Of a DNA stretch of 8,383 nt, positions 1-5,692 are shown in pieces. The DNA lies in the NCBI GenBank assembly GCA_937982515.1, contig CALJMB010000119.1, positions 1 to 8,383 of the forward strand, in the 5' to 3' direction. The notes below the pieces were generated by a model. The model worked only from the letters and a program-made list of their open reading frames with translations, was not told the origin of the DNA and ran no database searches. Every line of letters starts with the position of its first letter. Within the stretch, counting starts at the first letter, position 1. The position numbers were made by a program, and so were the translations under genes. This DNA comes from an uncultured Balneolaceae bacterium (GTDB taxonomy: Bacteria > Bacteroidota > Rhodothermia > Balneolales > Balneolaceae).

Positions 1-220
1 TGTTAAGTTCGGGGTGAACAAACCTTTGGGAAGGATAGCAATGGCCCTGACCCATAAGGACAGACCTTGCTTTTGGGGAATAAAATATTCTTGTAAGGAA
101 TGGTCTCCAAGATCACCTGACAGATATGAGAAAAACCTATAACGTCCAGGCTATGGCCAAACGCCACTACACGGTGCTCTGCACCGGCGTAGCCATGGAA
201 TGTTTTTCAATATCTATGTA
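1..220. other. Left-edge region without an assignable gene
   Basis: No gene can be supported here. On the + strand one frame (2-142) is open from the window edge to a TAA at 140-142, 46 codons in all, with an internal ATG at 41. It could be the C-terminal tail of a gene lying to the left, but an open run this short is expected by chance, and the translation (it contains PLGRIAMALTHKD) resembles no family I know. At 167-192 there is an interrupted hairpin: CTAC and CGGTGC pair with GCACCG and GTAG around a TCT loop. It lies about 30 bases past the methyltransferase stop on the - strand and could help end that transcript, but no T-run follows it. Confidence 0.4.
167..192 (-). terminator. Possible hairpin downstream of the THUMP methyltransferase
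   Basis: CGGTGC (172-177) and GCACCG (181-186) form a 6-bp stem around TCT, extended by CTAC/GTAG (167-170 and 189-192) across a small internal bulge. It is the first strong hairpin after the methyltransferase stop at 221. No T-tract follows on the - strand, so calling it a terminator is only a positional guess. Confidence 0.25.
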
Positions 221-1390
221 TCAATACCTGCTCCCTTCAAATAGCTCATATTCCAATAACCGGCAATCGATTGAAGAGTTAAAGAATTCTGTACGCCTGG
301 CAGCACGTAAACCAATCTGTTTGGCAAGGTTGAGGTTCCCGGTAAACACGTAGCCGGTATAGTCGGTGCATTTCTGCTTTAAAAAGTTTCCTATCCGGCT
401 ATACAACTCTTTTAGTTCGCTTTCTTTTCCCAGACGCTCTCCATAGGGAGGATTCATTACTACCACGCCGCCTGCGCTGCCATTGCCGGATGGAAGCGGT
501 GTTTCTGTGAAGTCGCACACTTCAAACTGAATCAGGTGGCCAACACCGGCTGTTACTGCATTTTTCCTGGCCGCTTTAATAGCGGCGGGATCGTGATCAG
601 TGGCAACGATGGGCGCTTCCAGTTTTTTATTGGATGCTTGTTTAAGCTCTGCCCTCAGCTGGTTCCAGTAACTCTGATCAAATCCTTTTATGTGTTTAAT
701 CCCGAAATTAGGGCGCAGGGCGCCCGCCGGCCTGTTCAGGCCTATCAGGGCCGCTTCAATTGCAAGTGTTCCGCTCCCGCACATAGGATTGATGAACCGG
801 GTCGATCCATTCCACTTTGTCTCTTTGATGATAGCGGCAGCCAGCGATTCCTGTAGCGGAGCGGAATGAGATTCATTCCTGTAACCCCGGCGGGAGAGCG
901 ATTCTCCGGCTGTATCCAAAAATACCCGGCAGGTGTTGCCGCGCCAGTATAAAAAAATGACCGTCCGCGATAAATCTGCCCCGGAATCGGGCCGGGAACC
1001 GGTAGCAGACCGGATACGGTCTACTATGGCGTCTTTACATGTGAGATTGGCATACTGTGTATTGGTGATTGTCGGATTGTCTATATATGAGGTTACGCTC
1101 ACATACCCATCGGATTCAATGAAATGCTCCCAGGGAATGCTTTTCACTCCCTTGTACATCTGTTTGGGATCGTTTGCCTGGAATTCATCCAACAGATAAT
1201 GTACGCGGTGAGCAGTTCTCAGGGTAAGTACCAGGCGCATACAGTCGGCCAATGAGCCTCTGGTTTCTATACCGGTTTTGCGGGATTTATTAACTGGAAA
1301 TTGCAGGTTTTTTAGTTCTTGCTCCAGGTAAGGAGACAGCCGGTCCGGGCAGGTTATGGTGATGTTGCTGGTTTGGGAGAAGTCGGCCAT
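221..1390 (-). CDS. THUMP-domain class I SAM-dependent RNA (guanine-N2) methyltransferase, RlmL/YcbY N-half type
   Basis: Predicted to methylate a guanine N2 of rRNA (23S G2445 in E. coli RlmL) or a related RNA, using SAM in the cytoplasm. The 389 residues match the stand-alone N-terminal half of RlmL; the second RlmK methyltransferase half of the enterobacterial fusion is absent, which is usual outside the gamma-proteobacteria. A ferredoxin-like/THUMP region spans about 1-160. The Rossmann methyltransferase follows, with SAM-binding motif I NPMCGSGT at 201-208, an acidic ATDHD (D265) at the end of the next strand, and catalytic NPPYGERL at 313-320. The ATG at 1388-1390 gives the expected N-terminus; there is no Shine-Dalgarno, and the leader is A/T-rich. 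It lies 93 bases downstream of the FKBP gene on the same strand, but a terminator sits between, so it is probably its own unit. The exact target nucleotide cannot be read from sequence. Confidence 0.9.
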   Translation of the reverse strand: MADFSQTSNITITCPDRLSPYLEQELKNLQFPVNKSRKTGIETRGSLADCMRLVLTLRTAHRVHYLLDEFQANDPKQMYKGVKSIPWEHFIESDGYVSVTSYIDNPTITNTQYANLTCKDAIVDRIRSATGSRPDSGADLSRTVIFLYWRGNTCRVFLDTAGESLSRRGYRNESHSAPLQESLAAAIIKETKWNGSTRFINPMCGSGTLAIEAALIGLNRPAGALRPNFGIKHIKGFDQSYWNQLRAELKQASNKKLEAPIVATDHDPAAIKAARKNAVTAGVGHLIQFEVCDFTETPLPSGNGSAGGVVVMNPPYGERLGKESELKELYSRIGNFLKQKCTDYTGYVFTGNLNLAKQIGLRAARRTEFFNSSIDCRLLEYELFEGSRY

Positions 1391-1420
1391 TTATAAAAGG
1401 TTATAATTGAAGAGCGGCAT

Positions 1421-1448
1421 AAAAAAAGGGACGCATGCGCGCCCCCTT
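1421..1448 (-). terminator. Intrinsic terminator of the FKBP gene
   Basis: Read on the - strand, a G/C-rich stem (AAGGG pairing with CCCTT, then CGC with GCG around a GCAT loop, with a small bulge) is followed directly by seven Ts (the A-run 1421-1427 on +). It begins 36 bases past the FKBP stop at 1484 and separates that gene from the downstream methyltransferase. Confidence 0.75.
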
Positions 1449-1483
1449 AGTCTTAATATTTAGTTTCGGCGGAAACAGAATTA

Positions 1484-1918
1484 CTACGAAATTTCAACCA
1501 GTTCGATATCAAACGTCAGATCTTTGCCGGCCAGCGGGTGATTGGCATCGAGTGTGACCTGATCTTCTGTGACGCCGGTAATTTGAACCGGAATAGCTTG
1601 TTGTGATCCTTTTTGTTGCATTTGAAGCTGCATTCCAACTTCAGGCTCAATATTGTCGGGAAGGTCGGATTTTGAAACTACCACTTCCAGTTCTTCGCGA
1701 TGGTCGCCATACGCCTCGCTAGAGGGAATGTTTATTGTCGTGTCTTCACCGACAGAAAGTCCAACCACCGCCTTCTCAAAGCCGGGAATCAGTTGTCCTT
1801 GTCCCAGCGTGAATTCTAGCGGTTCGTTACGCTGGCGGGAGGTATCGAACACAGTGCCGTCTTCGAGTCTGCCTGTGTAATGAACCTTTACGGTGTCTCC
1901 TTCTTTAACTTTTGACAA
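1484..1918 (-). CDS. FKBP-type peptidyl-prolyl cis-trans isomerase, SlyD-like
   Basis: Cytoplasmic prolyl isomerase and probable folding chaperone. From the proposed start, the FKBP fold has VHYTGRL at 12-18, FD at 24-25, the LIPGFE active-site turn at 43-48 and AYG at 69-71. A SlyD-type insert-in-flap domain covers about 75-125, and the protein ends with the conserved NHPLAGKDLTFDIELVEI. The His/Cys-rich metal-binding tail of E. coli SlyD is absent, as in many short homologues. Start choice: the frame can open at a TTG at 1951 (155 aa), directly after an in-frame stop, but no ATG is available. The family normally begins with M-x-KVKEGDTV, which fits the TTG at 1916-1918 (144 aa). That codon has AAAGGAAG a few bases upstream, unlike the other starts in this window. 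There is no signal peptide. It is followed by a strong terminator at 1421-1448. Confidence 0.88.
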   Translation of the reverse strand: MSKVKEGDTVKVHYTGRLEDGTVFDTSRQRNEPLEFTLGQGQLIPGFEKAVVGLSVGEDTTINIPSSEAYGDHREELEVVVSKSDLPDNIEPEVGMQLQMQQKGSQQAIPVQITGVTEDQVTLDANHPLAGKDLTFDIELVEIS

Positions 1919-1951
1919 GATTCTTCCTTTCGTTTTAAATTTGTTTTCCAA

Positions 1952-2490
1952 TTACTTTCCAATATAAGGGATATTCGGGAGAATATAGAGTTGGATGGCC
2001 AATCCTGCTAAAAGCTGTCTGATTGCAGTTCAGGTTCATTATTTAAATCTGCCTACTACAGAAATACCCTTTACGCCAGATCAACATCAACCCGGTGAAG
2101 CCATGCAGGATATATACGTTGGGTATAAAATTGCTATCGACTTCGTTCTATTCTCTTTATCTTATAGGTTGTTTAACTTGTAGTGTTCCGTAACTCCATC
2201 CGCCCTGAATCAGAGTTAACGCCTAAAGAGATATTTTGCAAAACCTTAGTTGCCTATTATAAATTACAATTCAATCAACGTGTATTTACGCAAAAATGCC
2301 ATTGCGCTCTCTCCCCCGGATCAGGCGCAGAACTGTTGCATTCTCCACTGAACGTCCTTAAAACTGATTCGATTACTTCGGGTGATCGGATCAGTGAAGG
2401 GGCAGGATAGAACGTAACAGCTCCGGGAACAGAAGGGGGGTAGACCAAACAGGAATCATTTATGCGTGAGCCCGGCCAAAAAGATATTAA
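1952..2490. other. Gene-free spacer between FKBP and the CoA-binding gene
   Basis: About 540 bases lie between the divergent FKBP (-) and CoA-binding (+) genes. Two short open frames on the + strand (1995-2183 and 2183-2410) have no recognisable domain and unlikely compositions, and I do not support them as genes. The stretch must hold promoters for both flanking genes, but I found no convincing Bacteroidota -33/-7 pair. A near match on the - strand, TATATTGG just upstream of the FKBP start, is the best candidate there. The notable structure is the hairpin at 2356-2400, described separately. Confidence 0.5.
2356..2400 (+). other. Strong RNA hairpin with a UUCGG loop upstream of the CoA-binding gene
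   Basis: ACTGATTCGATTAC (2363-2376) pairs over all 14 positions with GTGATCGGATCAGT (2382-2395) around a TTCGG loop. CCTT (2356-2359) and AAGG (2397-2400) extend the stem across a small internal loop. The two non-Watson-Crick positions are both G-U in the + transcript and would be A-C mismatches in the - transcript. This favours a structure formed in rightward RNA, such as the leader of the CoA-binding gene 91 bases further on. No T-run follows, so it is not an ordinary terminator. Confidence 0.5.
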
Positions 2491-2910
2491 ATGGATCAGG
2501 ATATAATCGAAGTTTTAAACAACGCCCAGACAATTGCTATTATCGGATGTTCGAATAACCCATACCGGACCAGCTATCATATTGCCAGCTATCTCAAGGA
2601 TGCCGGCTTTACCATCATACCCGTTCATCCCGATTACGAAGAAGTGCTGGGAGAGAAAGCCTATAAAACCGTATACGACATTCCCGGCGATGTGGAGATT
2701 GACATCGTCGATATATTCCGCAATTCCAAGTATACGGCAGCCATGGTGAACGATATTATCAAACGGGTAGAAATGACCGGCAATAAGCCATTGGTATGGA
2801 CCCAATTGGGGGTTTCATCCGATGAGGCGAAGGAGAAGGCCAGAGAAGCCGGGCTCAAATACGTTGAGGAACGGTGCCTGATGGTAGAGCACCGGAAGCT
2901 GTCGGAATAA
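2491..2910 (+). CDS. CoA-binding (YccU-type) domain protein
   Basis: A single CoA_binding domain (PF13380-type Rossmann fold) of 139 residues, the usual size for the YccU family. An N-terminal beta strand and nucleotide loop IAIIGCSNNPYR lie at 15-26, a second strand at TIIPVHPDY (41-49), VDIFR at 73-77, VWTQLGV at 102-108, and the family's signature C-terminal ERCLMVEH at 127-134. The family binds CoA in vitro in some members and resembles the N-terminal domain of ADP-forming acyl-CoA synthetases, but the ligase domains are absent. The role is unknown; a CoA-linked regulatory or redox function is often suggested. It is soluble and cytoplasmic. The ATG follows an A/T-rich leader with no Shine-Dalgarno. 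It stands alone, convergent with yajQ. Confidence 0.88.
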   Translation: MDQDIIEVLNNAQTIAIIGCSNNPYRTSYHIASYLKDAGFTIIPVHPDYEEVLGEKAYKTVYDIPGDVEIDIVDIFRNSKYTAAMVNDIIKRVEMTGNKPLVWTQLGVSSDEAKEKAREAGLKYVEERCLMVEHRKLSE

Positions 2911-2953
2911 GGATTAGGGAGCGTTAAAGGAGGTATTCCGGTTTCAACAATTT

Positions 2954-2978
2954 CGCTCCTGCCCGGGTACAGGGAGCG
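2954..2978 (+). terminator. Possible hairpin downstream of the CoA-binding gene
   Basis: CGCTCCTG (2954-2961) pairs with CAGGGAGCG (2970-2978) with one bulged base, 43 bases past the stop. Only a weak GGGGTTGTT follows, so its role in termination is uncertain. The CGCTCC arm could instead pair with GGAGCG at 2918-2923. Confidence 0.3.
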
Positions 2979-3015
2979 GGGTTGTTACATTCACTCTGAG
3001 TATAGCCTGTGCCTG

Positions 3016-3061
3016 CGGTATACCCCCGACAGGGCTTCGAAACCCTGTCGGGGGTATACCG
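3016..3061. repeat. Perfect 19-bp inverted repeat between convergent genes
   Basis: CGGTATACCCCCGACAGGG (3016-3034) and its exact reverse complement (3043-3061) flank the 8-base loop CTTCGAAA. GTGCC (3009-3013) and GGCAC (3068-3072) add an outer stem across an internal loop. It lies between the 3' ends of the CoA-binding gene and yajQ, so it could stop transcription from both sides, but no T-tract is present on either strand. The CCCGACAGG core recurs in the hairpin at 8131-8148, which suggests a dispersed palindromic element rather than a simple terminator. Confidence 0.7.
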
Positions 3062-3137
3062 GGATTCGGCACCTTAATACCCCGCCCCCCTGGTCATAAC
3101 TCTAAGACCTCTTTTCTGCACTATTCCGCAACACGCC

Positions 3138-3629
3138 TTAGTTCTTCATATTCACAAACTGTAAGGGAATACCCAGGTCTTTACTTTTCAGATGGCTGAT
3201 TACAGATTGCAAGTCGTCAATCTTCTTGCCGGTTACCCGAACCTGGTCATCCTGGATGGCAGCCTGGACTTTGAGTTTTAAATCCTTTATAGCTTTAACT
3301 ATCTGTTTCGCTTTATCTCTGTCAATGCCTTCCAACAGCTTGATGTCCATTTTGATATGTCCCTGTGATGTGCCTTCTGTTTTTTGAAAATCCAGCACCT
3401 TGGGGCTTATTTTACGCTTAATAAAGTTGCTGGTAAGCATTTCTTTGACTGCTTTCATTTTCATTTCGTCAGCCGCTACCACATGGATATTATTCTCTTT
3501 TCGGTTAAAGGTAATTTCGGTATGCAGCCCGCGAAAGTCGTACCTTGTATCTACTTCTTTGCGGGTGTTGTTTACGGCGTTGTCTATTTCCTGTGTATCA
3601 ACTTTGTTTACAATATCGAACGATGGCAT
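3138..3629 (-). CDS. yajQ: YajQ family nucleotide-binding protein
   Basis: The 163 residues give a full-length YajQ (DUF520) protein: two intertwined ferredoxin-like domains, soluble and cytoplasmic. It begins with the family's MPSFDIVNKVD, has RYDFRG at 29-34, and carries the strongly conserved C-terminal stretch KVQAAIQDDQVRVTGKK at 120-136 followed by DDLQ. YajQ of Haemophilus binds nucleotide or RNA, and a Xanthomonas homologue binds cyclic di-GMP and acts with a transcription regulator; which ligand applies here cannot be told from sequence. The ATG at 3627-3629 matches the family N-terminus exactly, with no Shine-Dalgarno. It is convergent with the CoA-binding gene, and the membrane-protein gene upstream is on the same strand, 141 bases away with no clear terminator between, so co-transcription is possible but unproven. 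Confidence 0.95.
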   Translation of the reverse strand: MPSFDIVNKVDTQEIDNAVNNTRKEVDTRYDFRGLHTEITFNRKENNIHVVAADEMKMKAVKEMLTSNFIKRKISPKVLDFQKTEGTSQGHIKMDIKLLEGIDRDKAKQIVKAIKDLKLKVQAAIQDDQVRVTGKKIDDLQSVISHLKSKDLGIPLQFVNMKN

Positions 3630-3770
3630 GTCAGAAAAAGGGTTAAGTTAAATAGGTGTTGCGTACTGCTTAGTTAGTATGTACCCGGGTAATTATTTTA
3701 GACCCATGAATATAGAATACGTAGCACGTGATGCTTTCTTACTGTCAGGATTGATGGTAATTCCAGGTAT

Positions 3771-4481
3771 TTATTCGTTATCAAGCTCTTGCATAGCTTG
3801 CTTTCGCTCTTCTTCATACTCGGAGATTTTACCGCCAAGGATACGTTCCAGCAAGAGTTGATCTTCGGGAGGTATATAGGTTACAAATTCACTGAGTTTT
3901 TTATTCTGCGTCAGATAGTCGATTTGCAGCGACTCTTCCGATCTCCACTTATAGGCCAATACCTGTTTCCATGGCACGAATTGATCCAGCATGAGCAGCC
4001 CTTCTTTACGAAATTCCGGCACCACGTGCACTGTCCATCCCCAAAATCCAAAACCGACCAGAGAAAGCCCTGAGGTGATACCGATGCCGGTAAAGGGGCC
4101 CAGTGTCAAAACACCGGTTCTGTAGATACCGTAGGCTACCAGGAAGATGGCAATGAGATTAGGCGCTATGTCCGTCCAGAAGGAGCGGTAGATATACTCT
4201 ATATCTCCGGCCTCTTTACGCATATTTAATAGCCTGACTCCGTACCCGAAGAAAAAACCGGCTGCGAAGGTGTATACACCCATTGTAACCCGCGCAGCAA
4301 CAGATTGCGGGAAGACACCTATCCAATGGGCAATAGTCATAAGCGTAAGCACACCCATTGCTATCAGGAATCCGTTGATAACCAGATTCTGGTTTAATAA
4401 CTCCAGGCGGAACATCTGCCGGTAACCCAGCCACGATGCTGCTCCAAGTAAAATGATTAAAAGCGCAATGAGTAAGACCAT
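3771..4481 (-). CDS. Five-helix integral membrane protein of unknown function
   Basis: I do not recognise a characterised family. The 236 residues split into a membrane half and a soluble tail. Hydrophobic segments lie near 1-19, 34-55, 63-84, 105-121 and 131-152, the first acting as an uncleaved signal anchor. The tail (about 153-236) contains FVPWKQVLAYKW at 168-179, then IPPEDQLLLERILGGK at 203-218 and a charged coiled end. A W-x2-hydrophobic-x2-Y-x-W pattern after a membrane segment recalls small PH-like domains of bacterial membrane proteins, but this is only a resemblance. Many positive charges after the last helix suggest a cytoplasmic tail. The ATG at 4479-4481 opens an 88-base divergent spacer shared with the DUF971 gene. 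TATATTTA sits immediately upstream (4486-4493 on +), too close for a normal leader unless the message is nearly leaderless. Confidence 0.75.
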   Translation of the reverse strand: MVLLIALLIILLGAASWLGYRQMFRLELLNQNLVINGFLIAMGVLTLMTIAHWIGVFPQSVAARVTMGVYTFAAGFFFGYGVRLLNMRKEAGDIEYIYRSFWTDIAPNLIAIFLVAYGIYRTGVLTLGPFTGIGITSGLSLVGFGFWGWTVHVVPEFRKEGLLMLDQFVPWKQVLAYKWRSEESLQIDYLTQNKKLSEFVTYIPPEDQLLLERILGGKISEYEEERKQAMQELDNE

Positions 4482-4512
4482 GAAGTAAATATAATGAAAT
4501 GTAATTCAAATA

Positions 4513-4544
4513 TTTATATATCAGATGGATTTACGGTAACTTTG
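4513..4544 (+). promoter_or_regulatory. Bacteroidota-type promoter of the DUF971 gene
   Basis: TAACTTTG at 4537-4544 matches the Bacteroidota -7 consensus TAnnTTTG exactly. TTTA at 4513-4516 lies 20 bases upstream, where the -33 TTTG is expected. Transcription would begin a few bases past 4544, leaving a leader of about 20 bases before the ATG at 4570. Confidence 0.6.
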
Positions 4545-4569
4545 CAACCTACCATTCACTAATATTTAA

Positions 4570-4923
4570 ATGACACCTGAAATGAGTAAGAGCCATCAGC
4601 CAATCGAAATAGAAGTACGAAATGAAGAGCAGGAGTTATTTATCCGTTGGTCCGATGGACATACCTCCGTGTACCCTCTGTTCGGTCTGCGGAAAAACTG
4701 TCCCTGTGTTACCTGCAGAGGGGGGCATGCACATATGAATTCGTTTGACAGATCCTTGTTTTTTGTAGATCCCCCTTATGGGTATACAATTGAAGACATT
4801 AAACAGATTGGCAATCACGCCATTCGCATCTACTGGAGTGATGGCCACAGCAGCGGAATGTACCAGTGGGAGAGGCTGCGGATGCTATGTCCCTGCCAGG
4901 AGTGCTATCCGGAGCAAGCGTGA
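4570..4923 (+). CDS. DUF971 (gamma-butyrobetaine hydroxylase-like N-terminal domain) protein
   Basis: A stand-alone DUF971 domain (PF06155) of 117 residues, cytoplasmic. This domain caps gamma-butyrobetaine hydroxylases, where Cys and His residues hold zinc, and also occurs alone in many bacteria or fused to Mrp-type Fe-S carrier proteins; the function of the lone form is not established. Visible signatures are W27-S-D-G-H31 followed by L40-R and C44-P-C46-x2-C49, then a second set W89-S-D-G-H93, L103-R and C107-P-C109-x2-C112. Six cysteines in two CPC-x2-C groups suggest metal binding. The catalytic oxygenase domain is absent. The ATG at 4570 has an A/T-rich leader; a second ATG at 4582 (giving MSKSHQP) is an alternative start. 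It is a single-gene unit between its own promoter and terminator, divergent from the membrane-protein gene. Confidence 0.9.
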   Translation: MTPEMSKSHQPIEIEVRNEEQELFIRWSDGHTSVYPLFGLRKNCPCVTCRGGHAHMNSFDRSLFFVDPPYGYTIEDIKQIGNHAIRIYWSDGHSSGMYQWERLRMLCPCQECYPEQA

Positions 4924-4940
4924 TGCTAAGCCAGCCTCGG

Positions 4941-4969
4941 ATCTGCGCGAATAAGCACGGATTTTTTTT
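4941..4969 (+). terminator. Intrinsic terminator of the DUF971 gene
   Basis: ATCTGCGC (4941-4948) pairs with GCACGGAT (4955-4962) with one mismatch and one G-U around a GAATAA loop, and runs straight into eight Ts (4962-4969). It begins 18 bases past the stop codon. Confidence 0.65.
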
Positions 4970-5046
4970 GTAAAACGGATATTTCGCCCGCCACATCTAC
5001 AGAGCTTTTTAAGTTCTGTTTGTGCGGATTTAGTTTCTTGATGTCT

Positions 5047-5154
5047 GTACATAATTGTCCCGGCTTTTAAGCCGGGGCCATTGGGTGGAATGGCATAACG
5101 AAGTGGAATCCGTACTACTACCGCTATCATGTCCACGTCCCATGCCGGACAACC
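5047..5154. repeat. Dispersed repeat, copy 1
   Basis: The left part has GTACATAATT, then a CCCGGC/GCCGGG hairpin at 5059-5076. The right part carries ATGTCCAC (5129-5136) and TGCCGGACAACC (5143-5154). Copy 2 at 8031-8184 has the same order: GTACAATT, a G/C hairpin, ATGTCCAC and TGCCGGACAACC, with identical 14-base spacing between the last two. By eye 35 of 45 bases match between 5110-5154 and 8084-8128, and most differences are transitions. Both copies point the same way. No transposase gene is attached. Confidence 0.65.
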
Positions 5155-5554
5155 TCTCTTCATGAGGCCGTCTAAAAAATATAAAACACCCGGCAACGGC
5201 TTGGCTTAATAAGGGCTCCCGCTCCACTAAATGGATCCGGGGCCCATTGCCCGGGGGGCGGGTCTGAAGGGGTGGGCAACCATCCGGGTATGAAGAGGAG
5301 ATGCCCTGGGCGCTTCATTCTTACCTCGAGCTCGCTTAAAGTAAAATGCAACAGCCCTCTTTACAAAGGGGGAGATGTATTGCTTCCCGGCACCATACCG
5401 GAAGTACACAGGCCATAACAATTCTGTGTTACCATAGGCCACAGAAAGGTCGAGGGGAGGGGAAGAGCAAAGCCTGTCTGCAGGAGAAAGAAGCAGGTTC
5501 TCACAGGATGTTTTATGCCTCTTTTTTGCCGCCTCATCTCTTTGCCAGGTGAAA

Positions 5555-5574
5555 CAGCTCAATATACTGAGCTG
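5555..5574. terminator. Hairpin downstream of the SDR gene
   Basis: CAGCTCA (5555-5561) and TGAGCTG (5568-5574) form a perfect 7-bp stem around ATATAC. On the - strand it is followed by TTTC and lies about 120 bases past the SDR stop, so it may end the SDR transcript. The short T-run makes this weak. Confidence 0.3.
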
Positions 5575-5692
5575 CATGATGTTACATATATATCTATAGA
5601 ATTATTTTAGCCTGTAATACTTATCCTCATGACAAATAATAACAGCAGTTTATGTTATGTATTGGCACAGCTGGGCTATATCGCGCTATACC

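Larger units (their letters stand above)
4924..5692. other. Gene-poor region with repeats and hairpins
   Basis: About 770 bases without a supportable gene. It holds the DUF971 terminator (4941-4969), one copy of the dispersed repeat (5047-5154), a very G-rich segment around 5236-5276, a small hairpin CCCTCTTT/AAAGGGGG at 5355-5372, and a CAGCTCA hairpin at 5555-5574. The 12-mer AAGGGGGAGATG at 5366-5377 recurs exactly at 8173-8184 in the second repeat copy. Open frames on the - strand (4885-5196 and 5227-5577) run across these repeats and have no recognised domain. The segment looks like accumulated repeat or mobile-element debris, followed after about 5575 by A/T-rich sequence leading to the SDR stop. 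Confidence 0.5.

Noticed and set aside
2..142. Open + strand frame at the left edge as the end of a gene
   Set aside because: Only 46 codons, no recognisable motif; an open run of this length is not rare by chance, so it is noted but not called.
1995..2410. Two short + strand open frames (62 and 75 codons) in the FKBP-CoA-binding spacer
   Set aside because: No recognisable domain, unlikely composition, no start signals, and one overlaps the hairpin at 2356-2400; they look like chance frames.
3026..3052. TTCGAA within a GC stem, resembling a tRNA T-arm
   Set aside because: The loop has 8 bases, the stem is 19 bp, and no acceptor, D or anticodon arms surround it; it is a simple palindrome.
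3682..3691. TACCCGGGTA palindrome between yajQ and the membrane-protein gene
   Set aside because: A single 10-base palindrome is too short to support an operator without a second copy or a known regulator.
4885..5196. A 103-codon - strand frame overlapping the DUF971 end and the repeat
   Set aside because: It overlaps the 3' end of the DUF971 gene on the other strand and the terminator, and only the part inside the repeat matches anything else in the window.
5227..5577. A 116-codon - strand frame across the G-rich repeat region
   Set aside because: It runs over hairpins and a repeated 12-mer, is rich in Arg, Pro and Ala from G/C bias, and resembles no family; more likely repeat debris.
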